A stretch of 64,000 nucleotides of DNA, from assembly GCF_000198775.1 (NCBI RefSeq), contig NC_014722.1, forward strand, positions 1,205,616-1,269,615. Reading direction: 5' to 3'. Positions 49,632 to 59,499 of this stretch are shown here, piece by piece. The notes under the pieces are model-generated. The model worked only from the letters and a program-made list of their open reading frames with translations, had not been told where the DNA came from and ran no database searches. Both the position numbers and the translations under genes were made by a program. The DNA comes from Mycetohabitans rhizoxinica HKI 454. Its GTDB lineage: Bacteria; Pseudomonadota; Gammaproteobacteria; Burkholderiales; Burkholderiaceae. The stretch's first letter is position 1; each line of letters starts with the position of its first letter.

Positions 49632-51689
49632 ATGGCAGACTCATCCAGAACCTCGCAGCAATCCAGCACTGGTGCTTCGTCAGGCGGTGATCCGGCCGGG
49701 GAGATCCGCTCCCTGTTCGACGGCTGGCTGAACGCATGGCGCCAGTTCGCGGACCCGGCCACTTGGCCGCAGCGGATGGCAGACATGCAGCAGGCCGTGG
49801 TTGCACAGCCGGCGGCGCACGATGCAGATGAACGCGCGCGTGGCGCGAAGGGTGGCAAGGGCCGCGCCGATCCGCCATACGGCGGCGCAACGGCCGCGAT
49901 GCCCATGGCTGGGCTGGCCACGCTGTTCGGTCCGGCATTGGCCAGTACGTTCGGTCCTGCTCTGACCGCGTCGCCGTTTGCGTTTGCGCTGCCCCATGCC
50001 GTCGGCGAGCTGCCGAATGTGCCGGCCGCGTTGACAAACCCGTTTGCGTCGTTTGGTGCGGGGCCCAGCGTGAGATTTGATCCGCAGCGATTGCAAGCGC
50101 TGCGGCATGACTACTTGCATGAGTGCCAGACATTGATCGAGCGAGCGCTGAAATTCACGTCGGGCTTGGCAGACATCGGCGCGCTGCTTGAGCCGGGCGA
50201 CCGCCGCTTCAGCGCCGACGAATGGAAGGCGACGCCGACCTGCGCGTTGGCGGCGGCGTGGTACCTGCTCAATTCGCGATACTTGAACAAGCTTGTGGAT
50301 GCGCTGGAGGCGGAGGCGAGGACGCGCGAGCGGATCCGTTTCGTCGTCGAGCAGTGGGTCGCCGCGGCATCGCCGAGCAATTTTCTCGCGCTCAATCCGG
50401 AAGTGCAAAAAACGCTGCTTGACACCCAGGGAGAAAGCCTACGGCAGGGCATCGCAAACCTGTTGGCGGACCTGCAACGCGGCAAGATCTCGCAGACCGA
50501 CGAATCGCGTTTCGTGGTCGGCAAGAACCTGGCGAGCACCGAAGGCTGGGTCGTGTTCGAGAACGAGTTGATCCAGCTGATCCAATACACGCCACGTACG
50601 CCGATGGTCCACGAGCGGCCGCTGCTGGTCGTGCCGCCGTGCATCAACAAATTCTACATTCTGGATCTGCAGCCGGACAATTCGCTGGTGCGCTACGCGC
50701 TCGACCAGGGCCACCCCGTGTTCCTGATCTCGTGGCGCAATGCGGATGCGTCGATTGCGCACAAGACGTGGGACGACTATATCGCCGACGGTGTGCTCGC
50801 GGCGATCGACGTCACACGCGACATCACCGGCCGTGAGCAGATCAATACCCTCGGCTTCTGCGTCGGCGGCACGCTGCTCGCGACGGCGCTGGCCGTGCGT
50901 GCCGCGCGCGGCCAGCGTCCGGCTGCGTCGATGACGCTGCTCACCGCGATGCTGGATTTCGGCGACACTGGCGTGCTCGATGTGTTCATCGATGAGGCAC
51001 ACGTCGCGTTGCGCGAGCAGACGATTGGCGCAAAAGGAGGCGGCACGCCAGGCCTGATGCGTGGCGTCGAGTTTGCGAACACGTTCTCTTTGCTGCGGCC
51101 GAACGACCTGGTATGGAACTACGTGGTCGATAATTACCTGAAGGGACGCACGCCGGCACCATTGGACCTGCTGCACTGGAACAGCGATTCGACGAACCTG
51201 CCGGGACCCATGTATGCGCGCTATCTGCGCGAGACGTATCTGGAGAACCGCTTGCGCGTGCCGGGCGGCGTGACGGTGTGCGGGGAGCCGGTGGATCTGA
51301 CCCAGCTCGACGTGCCCACGTTCATCTATGGATCAAGGGACGATCACATCGTGCCATGGCGCACCGCGTACGCATCGACGTCGCTGCTCTGCGGTCCACT
51401 CCAGTTCGTGCTCGGCGCATCTGGCCACATTGCGGGAGTGATCAATCCGCCGGCCAAGAACAAACGCAGCTATTGGGCGATCGAAGGGGAAACTCGCGCG
51501 TTGCCAAACGATCCCGAGCAATGGCTCCGGCAATCCACGCAGCGGCCCGGAAGCTGGTGGCCGGCATGGTCGGGGTGGCTAGCGCGGTACGGCGGCAAAC
51601 GGATCAAGGCGCGAGCGAAGGCCGGTAATGCGACATACCTGCCGATCGAACCCGCGCCGGGCCGTTATGTCCTCGTGCGCGACGTATGA
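49632..51689 (+). CDS. phaC: Class I poly(3-hydroxyalkanoate) synthase
   Basis: A 685-residue polymerase that joins 3-hydroxyacyl-CoA monomers on the surface of storage granules. The lipase-like box GFCVGG places the catalytic cysteine at residue 410; the aspartate lies in YGSRDDHIVPW and the histidine in ASGHIAGVINPP. The N-terminal domain is about 90 residues longer than the 589-residue Cupriavidus enzyme, because of a low-complexity insertion (Gly/Ala/Pro, about residues 60-140). It is first in a phaC-phaA-phaB set. Confidence 0.97.
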   Translation: MADSSRTSQQSSTGASSGGDPAGEIRSLFDGWLNAWRQFADPATWPQRMADMQQAVVAQPAAHDADERARGAKGGKGRADPPYGGATAAMPMAGLATLFGPALASTFGPALTASPFAFALPHAVGELPNVPAALTNPFASFGAGPSVRFDPQRLQALRHDYLHECQTLIERALKFTSGLADIGALLEPGDRRFSADEWKATPTCALAAAWYLLNSRYLNKLVDALEAEARTRERIRFVVEQWVAAASPSNFLALNPEVQKTLLDTQGESLRQGIANLLADLQRGKISQTDESRFVVGKNLASTEGWVVFENELIQLIQYTPRTPMVHERPLLVVPPCINKFYILDLQPDNSLVRYALDQGHPVFLISWRNADASIAHKTWDDYIADGVLAAIDVTRDITGREQINTLGFCVGGTLLATALAVRAARGQRPAASMTLLTAMLDFGDTGVLDVFIDEAHVALREQTIGAKGGGTPGLMRGVEFANTFSLLRPNDLVWNYVVDNYLKGRTPAPLDLLHWNSDSTNLPGPMYARYLRETYLENRLRVPGGVTVCGEPVDLTQLDVPTFIYGSRDDHIVPWRTAYASTSLLCGPLQFVLGASGHIAGVINPPAKNKRSYWAIEGETRALPNDPEQWLRQSTQRPGSWWPAWSGWLARYGGKRIKARAKAGNATYLPIEPAPGRYVLVRDV

Positions 51690-51735
51690 ACACGCCGCGC
51701 ATGCAATCGGATGAGGCTTTTAAAAAGGAAAGCGA

Positions 51736-52917
51736 ATGACTGACGTTGTGATCGTGTCCGCCGTCCGTACCGCGGTCGGCAAATTCGGTGGCTCGCTGGC
51801 ACGCATTCCCGCGCCTGAGCTTGGCGCAACGGTGATCCGGGCTGCCCTGGAGCGGGCCGGCGTAAAGCCGGAGCAGGTCAGCGACGTGGTCCTGGGGCAG
51901 GTGTTGACCGCCGGCTCCGGCCAAAATCCGGCGCGCCAAGCGCTGATCAAGGCCGGGCTGCCTGCTGCCGTGCCGGCGATGACGATCAACAAGGTCTGCG
52001 GCTCCGGCCTGCAGGCGGTGATGCTGGCCGCTAACGCGGTGATCGCCGGCGACGCGCAGATCGTGGTCGCCGGTGGCCAAGAGAACATGAGCGCCGCGCC
52101 GCACGTGCTGCCCAGATCGCGCGACGGCTTCCGGATGGGGGATGTGAAGCTGATCGACAGCATGATCGTCGACGGCTTATGGGACGTCTACAACCAGTAC
52201 CATATGGGTATCACCGCCGAAAACGTGGCACAGGAGTACGGCATTACGCGCGAGGCACAGGACCAGTTCGCTGCGCTGTCGCAGAACAAGGCCGAGGCCG
52301 CGCAGAAGGCCGGCTGCTTCGACGACGAGATCGTGCCGATCCATATCCCGCAGAAGCAGGGTGAGCCGGTGCACTTTGCGACCGACGAGTTTGTGCGCCA
52401 CGGCGTGACAGCAGAATCGTTGGCCGGGCTCAAGCCGGCGTTTTCAAAGGAGGGCACGGTCACCGCGGCGAACGCATCGGGCATCAATGACGGTGCGGCG
52501 GCGCTTGTCGTAATGTCGGCGAAGAAAGCCGAGGCACTCGACTTGAAGCCGCTCGCCCGAATCAAGTCGTACGCGAGCGCGGGAGTGGACCCGAAGGTGA
52601 TGGGCATGGGCCCGGTGCCCGCCTCGCGTCGCTGCCTGGAGCGCGCGGGCTGGTCGGTGGCCGACTTGGACCTGATGGAGATCAACGAGGCGTTTGCCGC
52701 GCAAGCGCTGGCGGTCCATCAGGAAATGGGCTGGGACGTGTCGAAGATCAATGTGAATGGCGGCGCGATCGCCATCGGTCATCCGATCGGCGCGTCCGGT
52801 GCGCGTATCTTGGTCACCCTGTTGCATGAAATGCGCCGGCGCGACGTGAAGCGCGGTCTGGCGTCGTTGTGCATCGGTGGCGGCATGGGCGTCGCGCTTG
52901 CGGTCGAACGTGACTGA
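51736..52917 (+). CDS. phaA: Acetyl-CoA C-acetyltransferase (beta-ketothiolase)
   Basis: A 393-residue thiolase that condenses two acetyl-CoA to acetoacetyl-CoA, the first step of PHB synthesis. The acyl-accepting cysteine is in [11 protein letters not shown] (Cys88), the histidine in [14 protein letters not shown] and the second cysteine in SLCIGGGMG. It lies 46 bases after phaC with AAAGGAAAG before the ATG. Confidence 0.97.
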   Translation: MTDVVIVSAVRTAVGKFGGSLARIPAPELGATVIRAALERAGVKPEQVSDVVLGQVLTAGSGQNPARQALIKAGLPAAVPAMTINKVCGSGLQAVMLAANAVIAGDAQIVVAGGQENMSAAPHVLPRSRDGFRMGDVKLIDSMIVDGLWDVYNQYHMGITAENVAQEYGITREAQDQFAALSQNKAEAAQKAGCFDDEIVPIHIPQKQGEPVHFATDEFVRHGVTAESLAGLKPAFSKEGTVTAANASGINDGAAALVVMSAKKAEALDLKPLARIKSYASAGVDPKVMGMGPVPASRRCLERAGWSVADLDLMEINEAFAAQALAVHQEMGWDVSKINVNGGAIAIGHPIGASGARILVTLLHEMRRRDVKRGLASLCIGGGMGVALAVERD

Positions 52918-52963
52918 GCGGCATCGGCGCGAACGACAGAATCGATATCGGAGGACGTGACAG

Positions 52964-53704
52964 ATGACACAGCGCATTGCATACGTAACGGGAGGCATGG
53001 GCGGCATCGGCACCGCAATCTGTCAGCGGTTGCACCGCGACGGATTTCGCGTGGTGGCCGGATGCGGCCCGAACTCGCCCCGTCGCACGAAATGGCTCGA
53101 CAATCAGAAGGCATTGGGCTTCGAGTTCATCGCGTCCGAGGGCAATGTCGGCGATTGGAGTTCAACCAAAGCGGCGTTCGACAAAGTCAAGGCCGAAGTC
53201 GGTGATATCGACGTGCTGGTCAACAACGCGGGCATCACGCGTGACGTGGTGTTCCGCAAGATGACCGTCGAAGACTGGACCGCGGTGATTGACACGAACC
53301 TGACGAGCCTGTTCAACGTCACGAAGCAGGTCATCGACGGGATGGTCGAGCGCGGCTGGGGACGGGTGATCAATATTTCGTCGGTGAACGGCCAAAAAGG
53401 GCAGTTCGGGCAGACGAACTACTCGACGGCCAAGGCTGGCATCCATGGTTTCACGATGGCACTCGCGCAAGAGGTGGCCACCAGGGGCGTGACCGTCAAT
53501 ACTGTGTCGCCGGGCTACATCGGCACCGACATGGTCAAGGCGATTCGTCAAGACGTGCTCGAGAAAATCATCGCGACCATTCCTGTCAAGCGCCTCGGCG
53601 CGCCGGAGGAAATTGCATCGATTGTTTCGTGGCTCGCCTCGGACGAATCGGGCTTTGCGACAGGTGCGGACTTTTCCCTGAACGGTGGTCTGCATATGGG
53701 GTGA
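52964..53704 (+). CDS. phaB: Acetoacetyl-CoA reductase
   Basis: A 246-residue short-chain dehydrogenase that makes (R)-3-hydroxybutyryl-CoA with NADPH. It shows the nucleotide-binding TGGMGGIG, the NNAG motif, and the catalytic Ser-Tyr-Lys (INISSVNGQKGQ, then YSTAKAG). It is third in the PHB operon, after a 46-base gap with GGAGG ahead of the ATG. Confidence 0.97.
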   Translation: MTQRIAYVTGGMGGIGTAICQRLHRDGFRVVAGCGPNSPRRTKWLDNQKALGFEFIASEGNVGDWSSTKAAFDKVKAEVGDIDVLVNNAGITRDVVFRKMTVEDWTAVIDTNLTSLFNVTKQVIDGMVERGWGRVINISSVNGQKGQFGQTNYSTAKAGIHGFTMALAQEVATRGVTVNTVSPGYIGTDMVKAIRQDVLEKIIATIPVKRLGAPEEIASIVSWLASDESGFATGADFSLNGGLHMG

Positions 53705-53812
53705 TGCGTGTATGGCGCGCGCCACCCTACGCGCGCCGCGCATGCATCGCAGAACAAGGGGCATGCCGTTCGTCGAGGATGGCACGTCCGCATTCGTCCT
53801 TGAAGGCGTGAC

Positions 53813-54388
53813 ATGACGACTACAAAGAAACCTGCTGAACGTCTGATCAAAAAATATCCGAACCGTCGGCTCTACGATACCGAGACGAGCACGTACATCA
53901 CGTTGAGCGACGTGAAGCAGCTCGTGCTTGACCAGGAAGCGTTCAAGGTGGTCGACGCCAAGTCCAACGAGGACCTGACGCGCAGCATCTTGCTGCAGAT
54001 CATCCTTGAAGAGGAAAGCGGCGGGGTGCCGATGTTCTCGTCGTCGATGTTGTCGCAGATCATTCGTTTCTATGGTCATGCAATGCAAGGCTTGATGGGA
54101 GCGTACCTGGAGAAAAATATCCAGGCATTCATCGACATCCAAAACAAATTTGCCGAGCAGTCGAAGGGACTGTACGACAACAATGCGCTGAACCCGGAAA
54201 TCTGGTCGCAGTTCATGAATATGCAAGCGCCGATGATGCAAGGCATGATGACCAGCTACATCGAACAGTCGAAGAACATGTTCGTGCAGATGCAAGAGCA
54301 AATGCAGAACCAGGCCAAGACCCTGTTCAGCAGCTTTCCGTTCGGGCCGGGTGGCGGCACGTCATCGACCGGCGGCGATAAGAAATAG
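53813..54388 (+). CDS. phaR: Polyhydroxyalkanoate synthesis repressor PhaR
   Basis: A 191-residue regulator with the PHB-accumulation DNA-binding domain (IKKYPNRRLYDTETSTYITL, about 12-70) and a second PHB-binding part rich in Met and Gln (about 75-170). In Cupriavidus, PhaR represses the phasin gene phaP and lets go when it binds nascent polymer granules. It lies 108 bases after phaB and completes the locus. No phasin gene is seen in the window. Confidence 0.95.
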   Translation: MTTTKKPAERLIKKYPNRRLYDTETSTYITLSDVKQLVLDQEAFKVVDAKSNEDLTRSILLQIILEEESGGVPMFSSSMLSQIIRFYGHAMQGLMGAYLEKNIQAFIDIQNKFAEQSKGLYDNNALNPEIWSQFMNMQAPMMQGMMTSYIEQSKNMFVQMQEQMQNQAKTLFSSFPFGPGGGTSSTGGDKK

Positions 54389-54444
54389 TCGGTGCCAGTG
54401 CGCCGGGTGGTGCTTCCGCACCGATTGCCCGCCGGGCGCGTACT

Positions 54445-54640
54445 CGATTGCCCGCCACGTGTCCCGCTTTGCGTAGCACAGCCAGGGTGCGGCGGACAAA
54501 GACCGGATTCGTGTGCAGCATCTGCGCGATCGTCTCAGAGGCCACCGGTCGTTGCCGTCCAGGGCGTCGCCTCGCGGTCGCAGCGGTTAAGCGCAAACGT
54601 CAAGTCAAGCGCAGCGGCTCGCCGTTGTCGCAGCGGAACT
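54445..54640 (-). pseudogene. Broken Rrf2 family transcriptional regulator
   Basis: On the minus strand the frame reads PVASETIAQMLHTNPVFVRR then TLAVLRKAGHVA, the recognition helix region of Rrf2-type winged-helix regulators. Directly before it the other frame reads ALDGNDR, which in the family joins the proline without a break, so one base has been lost near 54545. Nothing after AGHVA resembles the effector half, and no intact start is seen. The remaining 345-base gap between phaR and rimO holds only this and the rimO leader. Confidence 0.65.
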
Positions 54641-54676
54641 TGAAGCCTTCTGAGGGGGTGACTGTGTCCAGCACGG

Positions 54677-54682
54677 TAAAAT
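54677..54682 (+). promoter_or_regulatory. Candidate -10 box of rimO
   Basis: TAAAAT lies 52 bases before the GTG chosen for rimO. It is also exactly six bases before an in-frame TTG (54689), the same geometry as the leaderless genes in this window, so a TTG leaderless start cannot be excluded. Confidence 0.4.
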
Positions 54683-54733
54683 GTTACTTTGTCGGCGCAC
54701 GGCGCTAGGAACCCTCACCAGTACGGTACATTA

Positions 54734-56125
54734 GTGAAAAGCCATCACAAAGCAAAGGCCAAGCCGGATTGCGCGCCCAAAGTCGGCATGGTCAGCCTCG
54801 GCTGCCCAAAGGCGCTTGTCGATTCTGAGCAGATCATCACGCAACTGCGCGCGGAAGGCTATCAGATCTGCGGTACCTATGACGGTGCCGATCTGGTCGT
54901 CGTCAATACGTGCGGCTTTATCGATGAGGCCGTGCAGGAAAGCCTTGATGCGATCGGTGAAGCATTGGCCGAGAATGGCAAGGTCATCGTCACCGGCTGT
55001 CTGGGTGCGAAAAAGAACGCGAGCGGCACGGGTCTGATCGAGCAGGTTCACCCGAAGGTGCTCGCCGTGACCGGCCCGCATGCGCTCGGTGAAGTGATGC
55101 AAGCCGTCCATGCGCATCTGCCCAAGCCGCACGATCCGTTTGTCGATCTGGTGCCGGCGGCCGGCATCAAGCTCACGCCGAAACACTATGCGTATCTGAA
55201 GATCTCCGAGGGATGCAATCACCGCTGTACGTTTTGCATCATCCCGTCGATGCGTGGGGATCTCGTCTCGCGTCCGGTCGCGGAAGTCATGCTCGAAGCC
55301 GAAAACCTGTTCAAGTCCGGCGTCAAGGAACTGCTGGTGATCTCGCAGGACACGAGCGCATATGGCGTCGATGTGAAGTTCCGCACCGGCTTCTGGAACG
55401 GCCGCCCGCTGAGGACGCGAATGAACGAGCTTGCCGCGGCGCTCGGCGAACTGGCTGCCCAGTATGGCGCATGGGTGCGGCTCCACTATGTGTATCCGTA
55501 TCCGAGCGTCGACGAAATCGTGCCGCTGATGGCCGACGGCCCGTATCGCGGCCACCTGCTGCCGTACCTAGACGTGCCGCTGCAACATGCCGATCCGGAG
55601 GTGCTCCGGCGGATGAAGCGGCCCGCGAACGCAGAAAAAACGCTGGAGCGCGTGCGGGCATGGCGCGAAGCGTGCCCGGACCTGACGATACGCAGCACGT
55701 TCATCGTTGGTTTTCCGGGAGAAACCGAAGCGCAGTTCGAGGTGTTGTTGGATTTTATCCGCGAGGCGCAACTGGACCGGGTCGGCTGTTTTGCCTATTC
55801 CCCTGTCGAAGGGGCCAGCGCGAACGAACTCGATGGGACGCTACCGGACGACGTACGCGAGGCGAGGCGCGCGAGGTTCATGGCGGTCGCCGAGTCGGTC
55901 TCCGCCGAGCGCTTGAAGCGCAAGGTTGGCAAGACACTGAAGGTGCTGATCGACGAAGTCAACGCCGACGGGGGCATCGGGCGCTCGGCGGCGGACGCGC
56001 CAGAAATCGACGGCGTAGTCTACGTGTCGCCGGCCAGCAAGGCATCGCGGCGCTATAAGGTCGGCGATTTTGTCAACGTTAGCATCACCGGCGCGGACGG
56101 GCACGATCTGTGGGGCGACGTCTGA
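54734..56125 (+). CDS. rimO: Ribosomal protein S12 methylthiotransferase RimO
   Basis: A 463-residue radical-SAM enzyme (if GTG 54734 is the start). It has the UPF0004 N-terminal domain with cysteines in [16 protein letters not shown] and TGCLGA, the radical-SAM cluster [14 protein letters not shown] and a C-terminal TRAM domain (about 400-463). It adds a methylthio group to Asp88 of ribosomal protein S12. The first 16 residues are variable and the start uncertain; TTG 54689 would add fifteen residues. It converges with the small lipoprotein gene, with three bases between stop codons. Confidence 0.95.
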   Translation: MKSHHKAKAKPDCAPKVGMVSLGCPKALVDSEQIITQLRAEGYQICGTYDGADLVVVNTCGFIDEAVQESLDAIGEALAENGKVIVTGCLGAKKNASGTGLIEQVHPKVLAVTGPHALGEVMQAVHAHLPKPHDPFVDLVPAAGIKLTPKHYAYLKISEGCNHRCTFCIIPSMRGDLVSRPVAEVMLEAENLFKSGVKELLVISQDTSAYGVDVKFRTGFWNGRPLRTRMNELAAALGELAAQYGAWVRLHYVYPYPSVDEIVPLMADGPYRGHLLPYLDVPLQHADPEVLRRMKRPANAEKTLERVRAWREACPDLTIRSTFIVGFPGETEAQFEVLLDFIREAQLDRVGCFAYSPVEGASANELDGTLPDDVREARRARFMAVAESVSAERLKRKVGKTLKVLIDEVNADGGIGRSAADAPEIDGVVYVSPASKASRRYKVGDFVNVSITGADGHDLWGDV

Positions 56126-56128
56126 ACA

Positions 56129-56527
56129 CTAGTCATCCTCGGGCAGCGCCGGCTTGAAGCTGGGATTGATCGGCTTGTTCAGCGGCCCCTTGACCGGCAG
56201 CACCTTGACGACAGGTCCATGCTCGGTCTGTGTCGCGACAATATCGTATGAAATGTCCCCGGTGCATGTGCGCGCGATCCAGCGCTGCGGCTTACCGGGC
56301 GTCGGTGCCGCGTCGGACGGCTTCTCAATGTTCTGCACGCTGTCACAGCCGGAGCGCATCGACGCATCCAGCCGTACCATGTTATCCGCCAAGTGGCTCG
56401 CCGGCGCAAGGTCCGGCGCGGCGGGCTCGCGGTGCGTGAACGGGATTGACCATGAACTGCAGGCGGCGAGCACCGTGCTTGCCGAAACGATAGCGGCGAC
56501 GCTTGCCGTGCGCTTGAAAACTGCCAT
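56129..56527 (-). CDS. Small lipoprotein of unknown function
   Basis: A 132-residue protein with a clear lipoprotein signal (MAVFKRTASVAAIVSASTVLAAC). The mature part is polar with two further cysteines (SGCDSV and ARTCTGD) and no domain I recognise. The ATG at 56527 has GAGGAA before it; an upstream in-frame start at 56653 is rejected because it would bury the signal peptide. It is divergent from the next lipoprotein gene with a 109-base gap. Confidence 0.8.
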   Translation of the reverse strand: MAVFKRTASVAAIVSASTVLAACSSWSIPFTHREPAAPDLAPASHLADNMVRLDASMRSGCDSVQNIEKPSDAAPTPGKPQRWIARTCTGDISYDIVATQTEHGPVVKVLPVKGPLNKPINPSFKPALPEDD

Positions 56528-56608
56528 TGCGATTCCTCGAAACAACGCCTGTACGGTCCCTGCCGCCGTGCGCGGCGGCAAAACCGGGATCATACCCGCT
56601 TGCGCCGA

Positions 56609-56614
56609 TATACT
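56609..56614 (+). promoter_or_regulatory. Candidate -10 box for the lipoprotein-metC unit
   Basis: TATACT lies 22 bases before the ATG at 56637, inside the shared region between the two divergent lipoprotein genes. The -35 region is not clear. Confidence 0.35.
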
Positions 56615-56636
56615 GATAACGCCACTTTTTTGACCC

Positions 56637-57212
56637 ATGCCGATGAAGCCCATTGCTTATATTTCAATGACCTGCGTGATTCCGTTCGTGTTGTCGGCCT
56701 GCGGCGCGCCGCAGCCGCGCAGCAACACCGCCGACGCGGATGCCGGCACATCGCGGGCGGCCGTGCGCGCGCTGGCGCCGCCTGAATTCCCGCTCAAGCC
56801 CAATCCACAATACGCGGACTTTCCACTGTACACCGGCACGCTCGGTGCGCGGCCCATCGAAATGCGCTTAGGCGCGAAGTCCGATGACCCAACCGGCATT
56901 CAGGGCGAGTACCGCTTCCTCGACGGTGCCGCTGGCGTCGTCCTCGTGGCTGGCGAGCTGGACAACGGCACGTTGCAGATCGAGGAGTCGGACGATGGCA
57001 CGCACATTACGGGCAACTGGGTCGGCAAGGTGGCCGTGGACGGCAGCATCCAGGGCGAGCGGATGAATCCGGACGATTCCGAGCCGCAACCGTTCGAGTT
57101 GCAACCGTCTAACGCGGCCGCCCGCGGCGCGCGCGATCCGATCCATGGGGCCGTCATCGGCGCGCCGTCGCGCCACGTTGGCGGCATGTCGAATTTGACG
57201 ACAGACCAATGA
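56637..57212 (+). CDS. Lipoprotein of unknown function upstream of metC
   Basis: A 191-residue lipoprotein with lipobox LSAC and a mature domain rich in beta strands (FPLYTGTLGARPIEMRLG, then DDPTGIQGEYRFLDGAAGVV, ending PNPDDSE-like acidic loops). I do not recognise the family. A second in-frame ATG (56643) is possible. Its stop codon overlaps an ATG four codons before metC's ribosome-binding site, so it is probably transcribed with metC. Confidence 0.75.
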   Translation: MPMKPIAYISMTCVIPFVLSACGAPQPRSNTADADAGTSRAAVRALAPPEFPLKPNPQYADFPLYTGTLGARPIEMRLGAKSDDPTGIQGEYRFLDGAAGVVLVAGELDNGTLQIEESDDGTHITGNWVGKVAVDGSIQGERMNPDDSEPQPFELQPSNAAARGARDPIHGAVIGAPSRHVGGMSNLTTDQ

Positions 57213-57229
57213 ACCAGGAGGGTGAAACG

Positions 57230-58435
57230 ATGACAGACGATTTCCCCGCCGCGCCCGCTGGCGCCGCGCGCGATCCGCAGACCGAATTGCTTCATCCCGT
57301 CACCCCTGTGCAGCCCGGCTTTGAATCGTTCTCGGTGCCGACCGCACGGGCATCGACGGTGATATTCCCGGACTTAGCGTCGATGCGCGCGCTGGACTGG
57401 CGCAGTGATGCGCAGTGGCGCTATGGCCTGCACGCGACGCCGACGTCGGTGGCCTTGCAGCAGCGCATCGCGGCGATCGAAGGCGGGCGTTATGCATTGC
57501 TGCAACCCTCCGGCCTATCTGCGATCTCGAATGTCTATTTTGCATTCGTGAAGGCGGGCGACGACGTGCTGGTTCCGGACAATGTTTATTCCCCCAATCG
57601 CGAGCATGGTGACTGGCTCGCGCAGGATTTCGGGATCACGGTCCGCTATTACGATCCAATGGTTGGCTCGGGAATGGCCGCGCTGTTACGGCCGAACACG
57701 AGGCTGATCTGGCTAGAGGCGCCCGGGTCCATAACGATGGAAGTGCCGGACGTACCCGCCATCACGGCACTTGCACGCGAGCGCGGCATCGTGACGGCGC
57801 TCGACAATACCTATTCGGCTGGCCTCGTGTTCAAGCCGTTCGAGCATGGGGTCGACATCTCGGTGCAAGCGCTGACCAAGTACCAGTCCGGCGGCAGCGA
57901 CGTGCTGATGGGCGCGACGATCACGGCGGACCACGACTTGTACCTGGCGATGAAGCGAGCCCGGATGCGCGTCGGCCTTGGCGTGTCGGCCGACGATTGC
58001 TCGCTGGTGCTGCGCGGATTGCCGTCGATGCAAGTGCGTTACCGTGCGCACGAGCGCAGCGCGTTGGCGATCGCCGGGTGGCTGAAGCGCCGCCCGGAGG
58101 TCGCTGCGGTACTGCATCCGGCATTTGAAGACTGCCCGGGCCACGCATATTGGAAGCGGGATTTCACCGGTGCAGGAGGATTGTTCTCGGTGGTGTTCGA
58201 TCCACGCTACACGAGCGCGCAGGTTGACGCATTCGTCGAGGGGCTCGAGCTATTCGCGCTCGGCTGGAGCTGGGGTGGCGCGCACAGTATCGCGATGCCG
58301 TATGACATTGCGGCGATGCGTACCGCCGGTATGTGGCCGCATCGTGGCGTGCTGGTACGTTTCTATATCGGCCTGGAGCACGAGGCCGACTTGCGCGCCG
58401 ACATTGAGCGCAGCTTGACGCGGCACCTGCGATGA
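57230..58435 (+). CDS. metC: Cystathionine beta-lyase
   Basis: A 401-residue PLP enzyme of the Cys/Met metabolism family that splits cystathionine to homocysteine, pyruvate and ammonia for methionine synthesis. The PLP lysine is in ALTKYQSGGSDVLMG, with DNTYSAG for the PLP aspartate before it. The C-terminal half includes GWSWGGAHSI, typical of MetC. The ATG at 57230 is preferred over 57209 because AGGAGG (57216-57221) lies eight bases before it. Confidence 0.93.
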   Translation: MTDDFPAAPAGAARDPQTELLHPVTPVQPGFESFSVPTARASTVIFPDLASMRALDWRSDAQWRYGLHATPTSVALQQRIAAIEGGRYALLQPSGLSAISNVYFAFVKAGDDVLVPDNVYSPNREHGDWLAQDFGITVRYYDPMVGSGMAALLRPNTRLIWLEAPGSITMEVPDVPAITALARERGIVTALDNTYSAGLVFKPFEHGVDISVQALTKYQSGGSDVLMGATITADHDLYLAMKRARMRVGLGVSADDCSLVLRGLPSMQVRYRAHERSALAIAGWLKRRPEVAAVLHPAFEDCPGHAYWKRDFTGAGGLFSVVFDPRYTSAQVDAFVEGLELFALGWSWGGAHSIAMPYDIAAMRTAGMWPHRGVLVRFYIGLEHEADLRADIERSLTRHLR

Positions 58436-58481
58436 CATATCGCGCGTCGGCGACATCGCGCTTGCCGGTCATGCCACCGCG

Positions 58482-59321
58482 TCAGTCGAACAGGCGCAGC
58501 AGGCCGTCGAGTCCGACGTGATCGAGGGCGCAGCTGGCGCGCTCACGCACCAGCGGCTTGGCGCGGAACGCGACTGACCAACCGGCCGCTGCCATCATCG
58601 GCACGTCATTCGAGCCGTCGCCGAGCGCGATCGCGCGTGATGGTTCGATGCCGAGTTGGGCACACGTGTCGAGCAACGTGCGCGCTTTCACGTCGCCATT
58701 GACGATTTCGCCGACCACGCGTCCGGTCAGCTTACCGTCGACAATCTCCAGCGTGTTCGCCCGTGTAAAATCGAGCCTGAGCCGAGACTTCAAGCGCTCA
58801 GTGAAGAACGTAAAGCCGCCTGACACCAGCAGGGTTCGCAGACCGGCGGCACGCGCGCCGTCGAGCATGGCTTGCGCGCCGGGCGACAGGCGCAAGCGCT
58901 GCTCGTACACGTTCGCAAGCACATTGGCGTCCAGGCCAGCGAGCAGACCGACGCGTCGCACCAGGCTCTCGTTGAAATCCGTGATCTCGCCGCGCATCGC
59001 CGCCTCGGTGATGGCTGCCACCTGCGCTTTTAAACCGCAAAAGTCGGCGATCTCGTCGATGCACTCAATCGTGATCAGCGTCGAATCCATATCCATTGCG
59101 ACAAGGCCAAAATCCGCGAGCCGGCGCAGTGGAACATACGCATAGTCGAGCTGGTGCGTGCGACAGTATGCGGCGATATCGGCGCGTTGCGACGGACTCG
59201 CCTCGCGCACGCGCAGCGCGTGTGCATCGAGGCGCTCGGCATGCGTGCCGCCCGCCAACGCGGTCAGCAGTCGCAGATGGTCATCGGACAGCGGCGCGGC
59301 GCTTTGGATCACTAGATTCAT
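58482..59321 (-). CDS. serB: Phosphoserine phosphatase
   Basis: A 279-residue HAD-family enzyme that makes serine in the last step of its pathway. A short N-terminal ACT-like region (about 1-75) precedes the HAD core with the nucleophile motif DMDSTLI, the motif 2 serine in LLVSGGFTFFTE and the motif 4 aspartates in GDGSNDVPM. The start at 59321 (MNLVIQ) is chosen; in-frame codons further upstream would add 40 Arg/Pro-rich residues. Confidence 0.95.
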   Translation of the reverse strand: MNLVIQSAAPLSDDHLRLLTALAGGTHAERLDAHALRVREASPSQRADIAAYCRTHQLDYAYVPLRRLADFGLVAMDMDSTLITIECIDEIADFCGLKAQVAAITEAAMRGEITDFNESLVRRVGLLAGLDANVLANVYEQRLRLSPGAQAMLDGARAAGLRTLLVSGGFTFFTERLKSRLRLDFTRANTLEIVDGKLTGRVVGEIVNGDVKARTLLDTCAQLGIEPSRAIALGDGSNDVPMMAAAGWSVAFRAKPLVRERASCALDHVGLDGLLRLFD

Positions 59322-59464
59322 CGTTCTACAGGTGTCGGTCGTCGAGGTGGATCGGTGGCGATCCGGGCCGCGTGCGTCGCGGCAAAAGCGGCTATTGTAG
59401 CTGCTCGCTGGAGGCGGCGGCATGGCCATCCGTCGTGACATGCGCGAGGCGCGCTACACTGGCA

Positions 59465-59481
59465 AATACAGGATCCGTGTA
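59465..59481. promoter_or_regulatory. ATACA/TGTAT inverted repeat before the secreted protein gene
   Basis: ATACA and TGTAT are separated by seven bases and sit just before the AAGGAGG ribosome-binding site at 59486-59492. A TACACT at 59455-59460 may be the -10 box. The repeat could be an operator or a chance match. Confidence 0.3.
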
Positions 59482-59499
59482 TAGCAAGGAGGCAATAAC

